DNA from: Hippasteria phrygiana
Taxonomy: Eukaryota > Echinodermata > Asteroidea > Valvatida > Goniasteridae
Direction: 5' to 3'
Assembly: GCA_037893225.1 (NCBI GenBank)
Contig: JAZGUH010000696.1
Location: 124,001 to 188,000, forward strand
DNA length: 64,000 nucleotides
Shown here: positions 27,712 to 35,604 of the stretch, one piece after another
Layout: the number at the start of each line of letters is the position of its first letter
Numbering within the stretch: position 1 is the first letter of the stretch
Made by a program: the position numbers and the translations under genes
Notes under the pieces: generated by a model
Database searches by the model: none
What the model saw: only the letters and a program-made list of their open reading frames with translations
What the model was told of the DNA's origin: nothing

Positions 27712-30700
27712 AATGAAAGCTTTGTTTAAAAAGGCTCCGTCTATTCGTTATACTCCCATTCAAGAACCACATAGTTGAAACATGAATAAATTGAGTACGT
27801 GCAGGAATGTACATGTAGATGACAACTAACCAGATGGTCTCTTTCAAACCGTGGCTATGGCCGTCGTCCATGTTCAAGAGGTTAATGTAATTATCTTCCT
27901 TCTTCCCCCGTCAGCAAAGGGGGAGGGGAACCAAGAGGTAGGGACTTAAAAACCCATGCCACAAAGTCACACCATGCAAGAGTCCAACTAAGGTCACCAG
28001 AGTTGGGAAGCAAAATATGCACTGTGCCAACCTAACTCTTTAAACTTGAGAATTTTTGAACCAGAAAGCATATCGTTAATGACCTTTGCATATTCCTTGA
28101 TAGGATATTCGCAACCAGCGTCGCTACAGGCAGCGTAGGAAGCAAGATATTCTGAGGATGAAGGGAACAGTGAACGCCCTAGAGACCAAGGCTACGTTCT
28201 ATGAGGAGCAGAATGACTATTATAATCAGTACATCCGAACCTGTCTGGATAATCTACAGGCTAAGTAAGTCATGGACTGTACCCCCCCCCCCCCCCCCTC
28301 CCCACTAATACAAAATAACTTTTGATATGCAGTTTTATTAATGTACTCTTACCTAATTAGATCTTGATGGTTCCCCCCCCCCCCCAAAAAAAAAGGAATG
28401 AAATTGTTTACATCTGCTGATATAGCAGCAGACGATATCGTGTAGATTTGGCTGGGAGTGGACCAGCCAGTTTTAACCCCTTGAGTACGGTATTTTTTTA
28501 TGGGAGACATCGGGGTGCCGCGGCGGCTCTGGCAACCAAGCGAACCGCTACAATGTGTGTGCAGTCAAGCATAACATATACACAATAATCCAACAATGGA
28601 TTGAAACTGCACAAACAGCGGCCAATGGTGTCATCCGGCCTGGTGGCACTGTTTAATCCAACAATGAATTGAAACTGCACAAACAGTGGCCAATGGTGTC
28701 ATCCGGCCTGGTGGCACTGTTTAATCCAACAATGAATTGAAACTGCACAAACGGCGGCCAATGGCGTCATCCGGCCTGGTGGCACTGTTTAATCCAACAA
28801 TGGATTGAAACTGTACAAACAGCAGCCAATGGCGTCATCCGGCCTGGTGGCACTGTTTTTTTTGCGCCATATGGCGTCATCCGTACGCAAGGGGTTAAAT
28901 ACTGAAAACATAAACTTGTTTTTTATTATGAAAACAGGAGATCGTCAAAGGCAGAGACCAAGAAGAAATCTGTTGGAGTGACTTATAACGCCGCCAGACT
29001 CCACGAGAAAGGTGTCATTCTGGAAATTGATGGGCTGGATGAATCACAGTAGGTTTTTAGTGTCTTGGAACAACCCCATCCCCTAAATCACCTTCCTCCT
29101 ACTTCCTTGGAATACCCCACCAGCCTCCTTCCTACGCCCTTTCCTAGCCCCATGGAACAGGTTACCCCTTCCTCCCACCCTCCCTCCCCCCTCTTAACTG
29201 TTGGTGCATGTAAATCCCTAGTGATGTTGATCGTCTTCCCAAGGCTGCTGGCAAGCTTTTTGTACTTGAAACCATGACCAGAAGAGAAAATAATTGTTTA
29301 AAAGGCAACAGAGGTTGTGAACCCTACTACCCGGGCCCCATATCTAAATATGGAATAAATAATAACAGAAACTTGAGAAATTATTCTCTGTCATTGATAG
29401 GACCATTAATCATTCCCTCTCTTTAAAGAGCAATAAGGATCCGTTTTTGTTTGTTTGTTTCTTCGGGGGAATAATCTAAATTTCCTGGTGCAAATGTTCA
29501 ACCCGGACCCAAGAGCTGAGTTCGGGCGGTCTGTTCTTAACACGAGTTCCCTGTTCTTGCGCCCGAAGGGCGGGAACGCGACCCGCAACAAGATTACACA
29601 CCACCTACCAGTCGGGGGTTTGCAAGAACATGACGAGACGTAGAAGACGACCAAAGATGGCAGATGATTTGACAAAGCATAACAAGTCGGCGTAATGTTG
29701 CCTAAAATTCCCTTCCAAACGTTTTGAAAAAATAATGCTTTTTCTGAACAAACTAGGGAAAAATGCAGTCTAAATATTGTGCTTCCGTTAAATTATTTTG
29801 CGCCTGAAATTCATGTTTTTTAAACGAATGCGTGGTTACAAGCGATAGACGGCGCTCTTGGCTATCAGACGTTCTTTGGCGTTCGAGTGGCCAGAACACG
29901 AACGAAGACACGAGTTGTTCTTGAGCAAACAAGAACAACTCAGCCGAGTAGAACTATATGCTAGACCAGGGTTATCGAAGGGTAACGTCCCAGTAGTTTG
30001 TCCTGGGTCCTGCTAAAATTACTGATTTAATAGTCATTCCAACAGTGAAGGTATACCCAGCAAGATATGGGAACAAGGGGTACCCTCCCTCTTGTCCCTG
30101 TACCCTATACACACTCCAGACTATTGTTACCTAACACATTCCCACAGATATCTGAAAGGAATTCCTGAGATTATGGGAACACAAAAGAGTGAAGGTTTTC
30201 ATCCCTAGAGCTATATGCTCAGCTACAAAATAGTGCCTAGACCATGGGGAACATGTTGTTCATATCAGCATCTTTGATCTGGGATGTTGCAAGTAATTTT
30301 TCAAGATATGCCTAATAAATATGTGAAATAGTCTTGGCAAAGCTCATGTTCATCTTGGAATTGATTTTGTTTTCCATCCCATCAGGTTTAAGAATGTGAT
30401 GTTTGAGATTCGACCTATCTCTCTGCCCGGCGGGTTTGACATTTCTGCCAAGTTTCTGGGCGTGAAGATGGACACTGTGCAAGTGGTATTCCAGGTTAGT
30501 AATCTCGGAACTTTGTTCATGTTTTTGTTTTGTTGTTTTAGGTGGAAGTTTTATGGTAGCCAGTTCATCATTAATTATTTTTTGCATCATTTTTAACCCA
30601 CTTTTTGTCGTAGGATCTCCTACAACTCCAGTACGAGGGCGCTTCGGTCATGAACATGTTCGGCAGAGCCAAGATCAACGTGAACCTTCTCATCTTCCTC

Positions 30701-30727
30701 TTGAACAAAAAATTCTACGGCAAGTAG
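8037..30727 (+). CDS. IQGAP1-like: IQGAP (Ras GTPase-activating-like) protein, C-terminal half, 16 exons
   Basis: IQGAPs are cortical scaffolds that bind active Cdc42/Rac1 and link them to actin and microtubules. Exons: 8037-8111, 11615-11764, 11905-12045, 13162-13246, 14522-14686, 16052-16119, 17130-17262, 19169-19271, 22137-22278, 22640-22727, 23638-23741, 26694-26808, 28104-28264, 28938-29048, 30386-30494, 30614-30727 (stop TAG). All junctions are GT-AG and phases match throughout, giving about 621 residues. The GAP-related domain is visible from VIKMVVTFNR through the RasGAP signature YYRYMNPAIVAPDAFDII to LGEVPSPEDIL. The RasGAP C-terminal (RGCt) domain runs from about KKEKIQRNL through NQRRYRQRRK and YNAARLHEKGV to the terminal FLLNKKFYGK, nearly identical to vertebrate IQGAP1. 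The N-terminal calponin-homology, WW and IQ regions lie upstream of the window. Oddities are the repeated start of exon 5 and a possible extra exon at 20914. Confidence 0.95.
8813..9295. mobile_element. MITE family S copy (CCAGAGTT...AACTCTAG), composite
   Basis: The left end CCAGAGTTAGAATCAAGTCA leads into repeated ACAAGTCAG motifs. The right end has TGTGATTGACC twice, then TGATTAACTTGAATACAACT. This matches family S (see 10396, 15063, 42061 and 63002), whose consensus ends are CCAGAGTTGTAATCGAGTC and its complement. The interior is interrupted by a G-run (8957-8972) and a second repeat (about 8986-9200) that is also found at 17497-18000. Confidence 0.6.
9451..10130. mobile_element. outer inverted-repeat element (GAGGTTTCGTTAGCGCA ends) with nested MITE
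   Basis: GAGGTTTCGTTAGCGCA at the left end is complemented exactly by TGCGCTAACGAAACCTC at the right end. Most of the length is a second element inserted at 9665-10106, so the outer element was originally about 230 bp. No ORF of note. Confidence 0.7.
9665..10106. mobile_element. 442-bp MITE (GTGTAGTGTAGGGCCC family) with 8-bp TSD
   Basis: The left end GGCGATTGTGTAGTGTAGGG and the right end complement each other almost perfectly. The 8-bp direct repeat CTAACAGT lies immediately outside both ends (9657-9664 and 10107-10114), as expected for an 8-bp target-site duplication of hAT type. Related copies lie at 51883-52340 and, more diverged, 59536-59924. The interior shares TTTTGATCAAATTAGAGTC with the 51.9-kb copy. 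Confidence 0.8.
10396..10655. mobile_element. MITE family S, compact copy
   Basis: The left end GATGTAGTCGAGTCCATCAC runs into repeated AAGTCCATC motifs. The right end has repeated GGACTTGTGAAA motifs, then GGGACTCGACTACAACTCTG. The centre AAGCTATTCAAATGAGC...GCATTCCTTTGTCATTG is conserved with the copies at 42061 and 63002. This copy probably shows the ancestral layout: inverted ends, subterminal 11-12-bp repeats facing inward, and a unique core. Confidence 0.75.
10684..11090 (+). mobile_element. hAT-like MITE (CAGGGGTCGAATTT ends), plus orientation
   Basis: It starts CAGGGGTCGAATTTTAGG and ends TTTCGATCCGTG. The interior has CTACTAGACAGCTGGGCTAG and GACTCGGTCCAGTGGATAT. An inverted copy of almost the whole element lies at 42938-43343, and a fragment lies near 62826. 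The CAGGGG terminus is typical of hAT elements. The target duplication was not resolved. Confidence 0.7.
12175..12430. repeat. family A repeat
   Basis: Carries GCAGCCAAGCGTAAACTCA, GGCACCACACTGAATAGAAT, CCCATTCAAGAACAATATAG, GGATTGAGTATGCGCAAGAA and CTGTCCGTATTCAAGAGGTT, the same blocks in the same order as the copies at 22765, 27374 and 39897. Strong sequence match over about 250 bp. Confidence 0.7.
12549..12793. mobile_element. 245-bp MITE (GCTGCTTAAGCA family), full copy
   Basis: The left end GGGGCCAATTTCATAGAGCT and the right end AGCTCTATGGAATTGTCCCC are inverted repeats that continue into CTTAAGCA. Internal motifs CTTGCTTAGTAAAATC, CCAAAACTCCATATGATTG and CAATCACATGCAATATAC recur in the copies at about 20497, 58660 and 63486. 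A frequent small element in this genome. Confidence 0.75.
14174..14521 (+). pseudogene. tandem partial duplications of the IQGAP RasGAP-signature exon
   Basis: Upstream of the true exon at 14522 there are two further copies of its acceptor and first 73 bp (starting 14254 and 14388), in an exact 134-bp period: 73 bp exon plus 61 bp intron. A still older fragment of the exon interior begins at 14174. Each copy keeps the CCCCATAG acceptor. The junctions before copy 2 and before the true exon also carry TTACTAAC, a near-perfect branch point. Each copy lacks a donor, and its reading frame continues from DAFDII into GID and a TAA stop. Copy 1 reads YYHYMNP where copy 2 and the true exon read YYRYMNP. 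Copies 1 and 2 differ by one base, so the duplication is recent or an assembly effect. Confidence 0.9.
15063..15557. mobile_element. MITE family S copy expanded by an internal minisatellite
   Basis: The outer sequence CCGGAGTTGATTGGAATTAG on the left and GGACTCGTGATGGACTCTAA then CATCTCTGG on the right match the family S ends. Nearly all of the interior has been replaced by an 11-bp tandem array (15098-15530) derived from the subterminal GGACTTGTGATGG motif. It lies in the IQGAP intron between exons 5 and 6. Confidence 0.65.
15098..15530. repeat. 11-bp minisatellite TGGACTTGGGR, about 39 copies
   Basis: About 39 head-to-tail copies of TGGACTTGGGG or TGGACTTGGGA. The first ten are the G type, then A, then G, then all A, a block structure that suggests spread from a few founder units. 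Eleven is not a multiple of three, so every frame is open as a 33-bp, 11-residue cycle. The three plus-strand and one minus-strand ORFs here are by-products of the array. Confidence 0.95.
17497..18000. repeat. repeat shared with 8986-9200, carrying a nested TA-flanked MITE
   Basis: Blocks ACCAATGGTGGAAGTTATCA, TTCTGAAAATTGGGATAATT, CTTGACCCAGGAAAACC and CTTTACCTAGAGTGGCTTTT match the segment at 8986-9200 in order. That copy lacks the nested element at 17536-17815 and so acts as an empty site. Confidence 0.7.
17536..17815. mobile_element. 280-bp MITE with TA target duplication
   Basis: The left end TGGGCTCCGTGCGCCACC and the right end complement of TGGGCTCTGTGCACAACT are inverted repeats, flanked by TA at 17534 and 17816. 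The related copy near 9016 reads straight through at this point. TA duplication fits the Tc1/mariner superfamily. Confidence 0.7.
19300..19676. mobile_element. hAT-like MITE of the GTCATGGAAA type
   Basis: It begins CAGGGTTCCCACGGGTCATG, contains many repeats of AAGTCATGGAAA and CCTGGAAAGTC, and ends TTCTGTGTGAATCCTG. ATAGAG lies directly outside both ends. Elements with these ends and GTCATGGAAA interiors are widespread in animal genomes. Confidence 0.7.
20497..20720. mobile_element. GCTGCTTAAGCA-family MITE, degraded copy
   Basis: GGGGCCACTTTCATCGACTT, CTTAGCACAAACAAGTCTTG, CCAGCCAGAACTCCATGTGA and ACCAGTCACAAGCAATATAC match the full element at 12549-12793 in order. The right inverted end is missing. 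Confidence 0.6.
20914..20976 (+). CDS. candidate IQGAP cassette exon (63 bp)
   Basis: Between GTGACAG and GGTAGTG an open 63-bp segment starts and ends in phase 1, exactly the phase of the flanking IQGAP junction (19271 to 22137). It would insert 21 residues including VGPKLTSKYQQAF without shifting the frame. Codon choice looks coding (ACC AGC AAG TAC CAA CAG GCC). The donor GTAGTG is weak. I know of no homologous insert in vertebrate IQGAPs, so this is a lineage-specific alternative exon or a chance open segment. Confidence 0.4.
21245..21437. repeat. family A repeat, partial
   Basis: Contains GGGGCGCCGGGGTGCCATGC, AATCCAACAATGGATTGAGA, GACGTCATCCGGCCAGGTGG and ends TTCAAGGGGTTAAAG, blocks shared with the family A copy at 28475-28897. 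Confidence 0.55.
21757..21820. repeat. 30-bp tandem duplication
   Basis: TTGATACATTTTTCATGAAT followed by TTATTTTGGC occurs twice head to tail with no difference, a recent slippage duplication in the IQGAP intron. Confidence 0.9.
22765..23104. repeat. family A repeat
   Basis: Shares GCAGCCAAGTGTAAATGCAA, GGCACCACACTGAATAGAAT, GAATGAAAGCTTTGTTTGAA, CACTCCCATTCAAGAACAAT, GCCAGGTGGTCTTTTTCAAA and CGTCTGTATTCAAGAGGGTT with the copies at 12175, 27374 and 39897. It directly follows the IQGAP exon ending at 22727. Confidence 0.7.
23937..24440. mobile_element. element rich in CGAATATTCG, inverted ends
   Basis: The left end TTAGGGCAGTCCCGAATATA with repeated CGAATATTCG is mirrored at the right by TCGAATATTCGGTCAAGCC and GAACAGCCCTACC. 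A second element of this composition lies at 55965-56437. The AGGGC-type terminus suggests an hAT-like origin. No transposase. Confidence 0.55.
24821..26369. mobile_element. 1.5-kb member of the GTTCAGAC-TTTTAG family
   Basis: It starts GGCTACGTTCAGACATCGTT and ends in the complement GAGTTCAACTAGTAGCC. It shares GGTGGCCGGTCGTAAAATTA and GTAGCGAGTTCAACTTGAAG near the left, and TCCTCCGAGGTGTTTTAAAT near the right, with the 500-bp copy at 6053. The extra kilobase in the middle (about 25060-26170) has no convincing ORF. It is either internal sequence lost from the short copy or a separate insertion. Confidence 0.6.
26957..27234 (+). mobile_element. MITE with GGTGAGATTT ends
   Basis: The left end ACGGGTGAGATTTCTCCAGA is mirrored by CTCAAATCTCACCTCTG. 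The interior TTTTGGTGAGACGTCTGCCA and TTTTATCATTCCAAAA match the copy at 55276-55564. A related element lies at 35253-35510, and a fragment lies at about 13644. Confidence 0.65.
27374..27884. repeat. family A repeat split by an (ATT)n-bearing insertion
   Basis: The left part GAATGCAAACAATAGGAACC and the right part AATGAAAGCTTTGTTTAAAA, CACTCCCATTCAAGAACC-like and GGTCTCTTTCAAACCGTGGC belong to family A. About 250 bp between them holds a microsatellite of roughly 17 ATT units (27658-27708) and unrelated AT-rich sequence. Confidence 0.6.
28475..28897. mobile_element. family A element with TTAACCCCTTG ends and 68-bp tandem core
   Basis: The left end TTTAACCCCTTGAGTACGG and the right end CCGTACGCAAGGGGTTAAA are inverted repeats, so family A looks like a terminal-inverted-repeat element with TTAA at its borders. 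Inside, 28587-28858 is exactly four copies of a 68-bp unit beginning AATCCAACAATGRATTGAAA and ending GGCCTGGTGGCACTGTTT, with a few substitutions between copies. Confidence 0.75.
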
Positions 30728-31400
30728 GATGCGTTGGATGCCTTTCACAAAGTAAAGGATCCAGCTCTGCTTTGGAATTATGTGGTCAAATTTTGTATTT
30801 TGATAAAAATGAGAATTTTTTTGATTAGATTTCGAGTTTCGATCAGATTTTACAATTGACCAGTGTTTTGACCAAATTGAAAGTTTTCAACCAGATGGTA
30901 ATTTTTGATAAAGGTTAGGGGGGACCGACATTTGGATCCTAGCAGACTATTTCTCGGACAGTTTTGTTCATAATTTGGACACATTTTTGACAAACTTACC
31001 AGCAGTGTCAGCTGTGACATAAATCTTCCCGATTTTGTCAAATTTACTTATTTCCTCAGATGTATATGTATATATTTCTATATTAATCTTTTTTCACCAT
31101 TAAATTAATTCATTCCTGTATTTCCCATTTTTCGTAACCTACCACGCCCATGTAAGCAATACAGAATTAAGAGCACAGTTAAAAAAAAAAAAAGATTCCA
31201 TAGATTTTTGCAGTTGAGCATCGTTTGAATTGTTTGGCACAGCAAAGTATTTACCAACGGGAGGAAAACCTCGAAGCATTTAGAGATATATGTACTGATG
31301 GGTTTCTTTGCATAGTGGCATTAATATTTCAGCATTGGTTTGGGAGTGTTTTTATTAAAACATAAATAAAAAAAAGAATCTGTTTCCAATTCTGTATTTG
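30728..31400 (+). other. IQGAP 3' UTR with candidate poly(A) signal
   Basis: AT-rich sequence follows the TAG stop. The first clear AATAAA in the downstream region is at 31365-31370, about 640 bp after the stop, followed by an A-run. More AATAAA-like motifs follow further on, so the transcript end is uncertain. Confidence 0.45.
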
Positions 31401-32579
31401 GCACCTTGCAGATTGTTCAAATTATTGTTGAGCCACATAATATTGGACCTTCAATGCTACACGGTGGAATGTAATGTTTCCCTGGCGAAAAATTATTTTC
31501 TATCAAAGGTAGAGATATTGATTGTAAATTGATCAATAGTTTGTGTTCTTATGGTGTGTTGTGCATATATTTTGTGTTATGTAGCATGGTAGTTTTGTGC
31601 TGGAAAGACAGGTACAGTTGAAGAATGTACATGTAGTTCATGCTAGCCAGATACCCATTATGTACAGTTTGTAAAATTGACATGAACTGTACTTGCCTGT
31701 TATTTTTACTTTTTGGCCGTGTGCGTATGAAAAGATTGATAAAACGATTTACAAGGAAAAATCTCCTAAATAATTCAGTTTGAATAGAGCAGATTTCAAA
31801 ATACTAGTGGTTTTATTTACTGATTTAATAAATTCATGTAAAATACATGTAGAACTGAAAGAAAAAAAACCGTTCCAATTATTGCCCCTTGTAAGAACGA
31901 AGAAAACTGTGCCTTATAAATTTGTAATCAATACTATTCGTTACAATACAACCCTATGCTAACTTCAGAAAATCTTATATGCAATCATAGGAACCAGTCC
32001 AAACAGTGCCTTGACATTTCCCATTGATTACTGTTACTATTTATTGTACACATATGCTCATGTAACCCAGCTTATTTCAGTGTGTAAGTCGTTTATTTTG
32101 TTCATAGAAGTGTTGCGTTAACAGATATTTTAAAGTGTAAAGCACAGGTACTATGGCATTAGTATACAGTGGGTGGTGTGTGGATTTTTGGTTTTGTAAA
32201 TCATTAGTGTTCATTTGGCAGACGAATTTACCGAGTGCAGGAACTGTATGCCATTTCATATTTAGTTCAGCTGTCTTAAGACTGAAACAATTCAAGTCGG
32301 TAAACTGCTAATCTGCTTGGAAGTTTATGATGTTCAGGTAAAGCGGGTTGTCTGAAAAACCCGTCAATTGAGTGATTTTGTTTTTTTAAGTTTAGTCTAA
32401 AATAGCAATACCATAGGCATCAAAAGGAAAGATAACTTTATATCAAACTGCCCTGCTTACCAGGCTCTGTATATTGTTTTTGTTGGTACGAGTTGAGGAA
32501 CTAGGCAGGTATAAGGTAGACTGACCTTAATCATAACTGTACATCTGTTGGCAAAGATCAATCAAGAAAGCAACAAATG
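31401..32579. other. convergent intergenic sequence, nothing recognised
   Basis: AT-rich sequence between the 3' ends of IQGAP and JMY/WHAMM. No conserved ORF, RNA gene or clear inverted-repeat element is seen. Short ORFs look random. Confidence 0.6.
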
Positions 32580-33300
32580 GCGTGTTCGATTACTTACTCC
32601 GCGCTTACGCTCTCACGTGGCTTACTCGAGCCGGTTAGTATCCCATAAGGCCATGCTAAAAACATGGCTGCCGCATCCGGTGATGCGCCAGCGGTGGGAA
32701 ATTAATTCAAAACAGCGACAAATATTTCTTTCTAAATTACTCTGGACGTAAATGTGTATATATTGCGAATGAAGCACCATGGCTTCAGTCAAGTATGTCA
32801 CCTTATTTAAAACCAATCCACTTAAAAATGGGGCTCCGATTCTGTCTGTCCATCAAGGACACTCCGTTTACAAGGCAGATTCATGAACATTTTAAGTTAC
32901 TTCAATTCTTTTAAATATTATATCATTGGAAAGAGTAAAAATAAATTGAGGGGTCAATGGTCATGATAGGTTAACCCTAGTATGCAAAGCTATGGGATTT
33001 TTTTTGATTTAATTTTGGAGGACAATTTCAGTTAAAAAGTTGTGACATATTGCTAAATTGCTAAACAATTTTAATTGAAAATTTGTTATAAAAATATAAA
33101 AAAAATCTACGAGTCATTTAAAATTGAAACAATAACAAACACCAATTATTTGTCAAATGATCAAAAAATAAATTGGGCATCGCAAATAGCGCCACCAGGA
33201 GATGTCACTCGAGTGACCCAAGATCGTTCGTTTACTCTAACGTACTGCGCATGTGCAACTTTCCCCGATTTTGGAGGCACGAGTAAGTAATCGAACACGC
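32580..33300. mobile_element. 721-bp element with perfect 20-bp inverted ends
   Basis: GCGTGTTCGATTACTTACTC at the left is exactly complemented by the last 20 bases at the right. Interior GCGCCACCAGGAGATGTCAC and CGTACTGCGCATGTGCAAC are GC-richer than the surroundings. No transposase ORF is present. The target duplication was not resolved. Confidence 0.8.
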
Positions 33301-34239
33301 TGAATGATTAGTTTGAATGCATTAAGTTACAAATCATGCCAAAAACTGTGGGCTACTTAAAATAAAATTAACTAAGAATGCTTAAAAATAGAACGTTTCC
33401 ACATGTTGGATAGCAAGGACTTGTTGCATCAAGAAACAACTAGAGCTTTTTTTGTTAGTGTACAAATATAAATAAGCGACATTAGCAATTCATTTATTGG
33501 TATAATCTGTTGTACAAGAGTATTAAGCATTTATTCAAACTCTCTGCTGCATTTCAGTAGGTTTTATGTCGCAAGTGCTTTGCTTAACGACAATAGATTA
33601 AGGCATGGTGCTAAGTAGGGGGCTTTCAACAATCGGTCATAAATTAAAAAAACTGCAAAATAAACTTTTGTGAAACTCACAAGAAATTGAGTTGTTGCCT
33701 TCCTAGCCTACATTTGTCTGTTCTTCGAGTGGTTTATACAAACAGAAATTTCGATGAAAATTCTATACCAGCCGGGTTCAGGCCGTAATCTTTAGGGTAG
33801 CACACCCTGATATTTCCGGCCTCACTCACTGCGAGTGGGTCGCTCGAGTGCTTGTTTATCAGTCATCCGTTCTGAATACCTCAAAACCTTTGCGTGTGTA
33901 CATGTACACGTCATCCGATGCGAACTGGTTCAATAATAAACTTGATTGTGGCCTTCAGAATATGACAATCAAAAACTATAGATTACATTTACAATCACAA
34001 TATACATAATCAGATACATCTCCAATTGTATACATTTATCAAACATGTATCCAAGGGAATATCCAGGGATTTCTTTACATTGGCTACAGTTTTGGCTTTG
34101 AAAGTAATTGGGATACCCCCCCCCCCCAAAAAAAAATACAAATATACAATGCATACGTACAGATGTAGTCTCTTACAAAAAGACCGTTGTCTGCAATTTG
34201 TTTCTGTTCCCTGTAAAACAAGCCAGTTCGATATCTCGA

Positions 34240-34342
34240 AGGTCAAAGGTTATTCGGTTTAAAATTGCTTACGTAATTTCACGCGCGAATGCCCATTCTG
34301 ATTGAATTTAACACGCACGCTTTAGGTCACGGGTCATTCGGG
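34240..34342 (+). repeat. repeat with inverted partner in a JMY intron
   Basis: AGGTCAAAGGTTATTCGG, GCGAATGCCCATTCTGATTG, AATTTAACACGCACGC and GGTCACGGGTCATTCG reappear in reverse complement and reverse order at about 39630-39765. The copies are diverged. Probably a dispersed element near 120 bp. Confidence 0.6.
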
Positions 34343-34447
34343 ATAACTACGTGGTTGAAATACCAAACTGGCTTATTGGCGAGTCATAAAAAAACAAAAA
34401 CTGGGCCAATTACGTAAACCTGCTAAACACACACATAAACTTTGTTA

Positions 34448-35218
34448 TGCCGCTGTCAAACCAAAAAGAATGAGCCTCCGAACGTTTCTCGAATAAAATA
34501 TTTTTACTTGGTTCAGAATAGCCCGAATAACGAGGGGAGGCAAATGCTTTCCGAATGCTCTCCGAATAGGTCGGACGCTTCTCGAATAGCCAGTTTCCTT
34601 TTGCCAGAAGTTGAATGAAATCATCGTCGAAACCATGGCTTTATATCAGGAAACGGCGGACGTTTGGAATGGGTTTGTTATGTTCGAGCTACGTTCGTGA
34701 TGTTCGGGTCACTCGTTAAGGAATCGGAAAGCGTGTGACAAGCGTTCGGCCAATTCGAGCTACGTTCTACCTGTGTTCGGGCTGCGTGCGAGCTGGAGGT
34801 GGCACAGTTCGATATGGGACCCTGCATTCGTTATCAATTCTCGGTAAATACTGAAACCATTCGCGATGTTCGAGCTATGTTTGGGCTGTTCGGAAACAAT
34901 ACTGAACCCACCTTTCTCTTCGAATGCTCCTAGTATGTCTAAAACACTTTCCGAACAGGCCATTTCTTCTTAGAATACAGCTCGAACGCTTCCCGAACAG
35001 GGCAATTTGTCTCATTCGGGAGGTCAACAAAATTTATTTTGAACCTGCGCAAAATAATTCTCGGCCTCGCCGAATGTCATTCCGGATGAGCACAAACTAG
35101 CCAAACCTTCCTAGAACATGACGGACACTCCTTGAACCCACCTCGAACCAAAAACGAATGTCAAGAATTTTATTCAAAAAACGTTCGGAGGCTTATTCTT
35201 TTTGGTGTGACAGCGGCA
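34448..35218. mobile_element. 771-bp element, about 50-bp inverted ends, TTA target duplication
   Basis: The left end TGCCGCTGTCAAACCAAAAA continues inverted-repeat matching past GAGCCTCCGAACGTTT; the right end mirrors it. TTA lies immediately outside both ends (34445-34447 and 35219-35221), the 3-bp duplication used by PIF/Harbinger elements. The interior is full of degenerate GTTCGGGCTACGTTCG-like repeats and has no transposase ORF. Confidence 0.85.
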
Positions 35219-35252
35219 TTAGCAAAAACAGGTTTATACCTGCTAAAACATG

Positions 35253-35510
35253 CAGGGGTGGGATTTGTCAGGATTTTTATTGATTTCAGAATTTTTTAAG
35301 AATCTCTTTTGAAATCAGGAATTCCTGAGGTGTTACCATAAGGGTGTTTTTGCCTGTAAAAGTAGATATAGACCAATAGAAACGGGTATTTTAGGGGGTT
35401 CCTTTAGGCAAATACAAACTATAGACCCTATTGTTGCTCTGGGGTCCTCGGCGATCTCTAAACACTGCAGATTTTGTGGATCTTTAAATTTTCAGCAAAT
35501 CTCACCCCTG
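35253..35510. mobile_element. hAT-like MITE (CAGGGGTGGGATTT) in the JMY 3' flank
   Basis: The left CAGGGGTGGGATTTGTCAGG and the right AAATCTCACCCCTG are inverted ends. It lies 95 bp beyond the JMY stop on the minus strand, and at 35276-35281 it supplies an AATAAA read on the minus strand that could end the JMY transcript. Confidence 0.65.
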
Positions 35511-35604
35511 AATGCCATACGACATACATTTATGCATACTCCTTGCAACTGGTCCCAGGCAGTTCCCTGCTCAGCAGTTCCATGAAATCAGACGGTTCCC
35601 TCCA

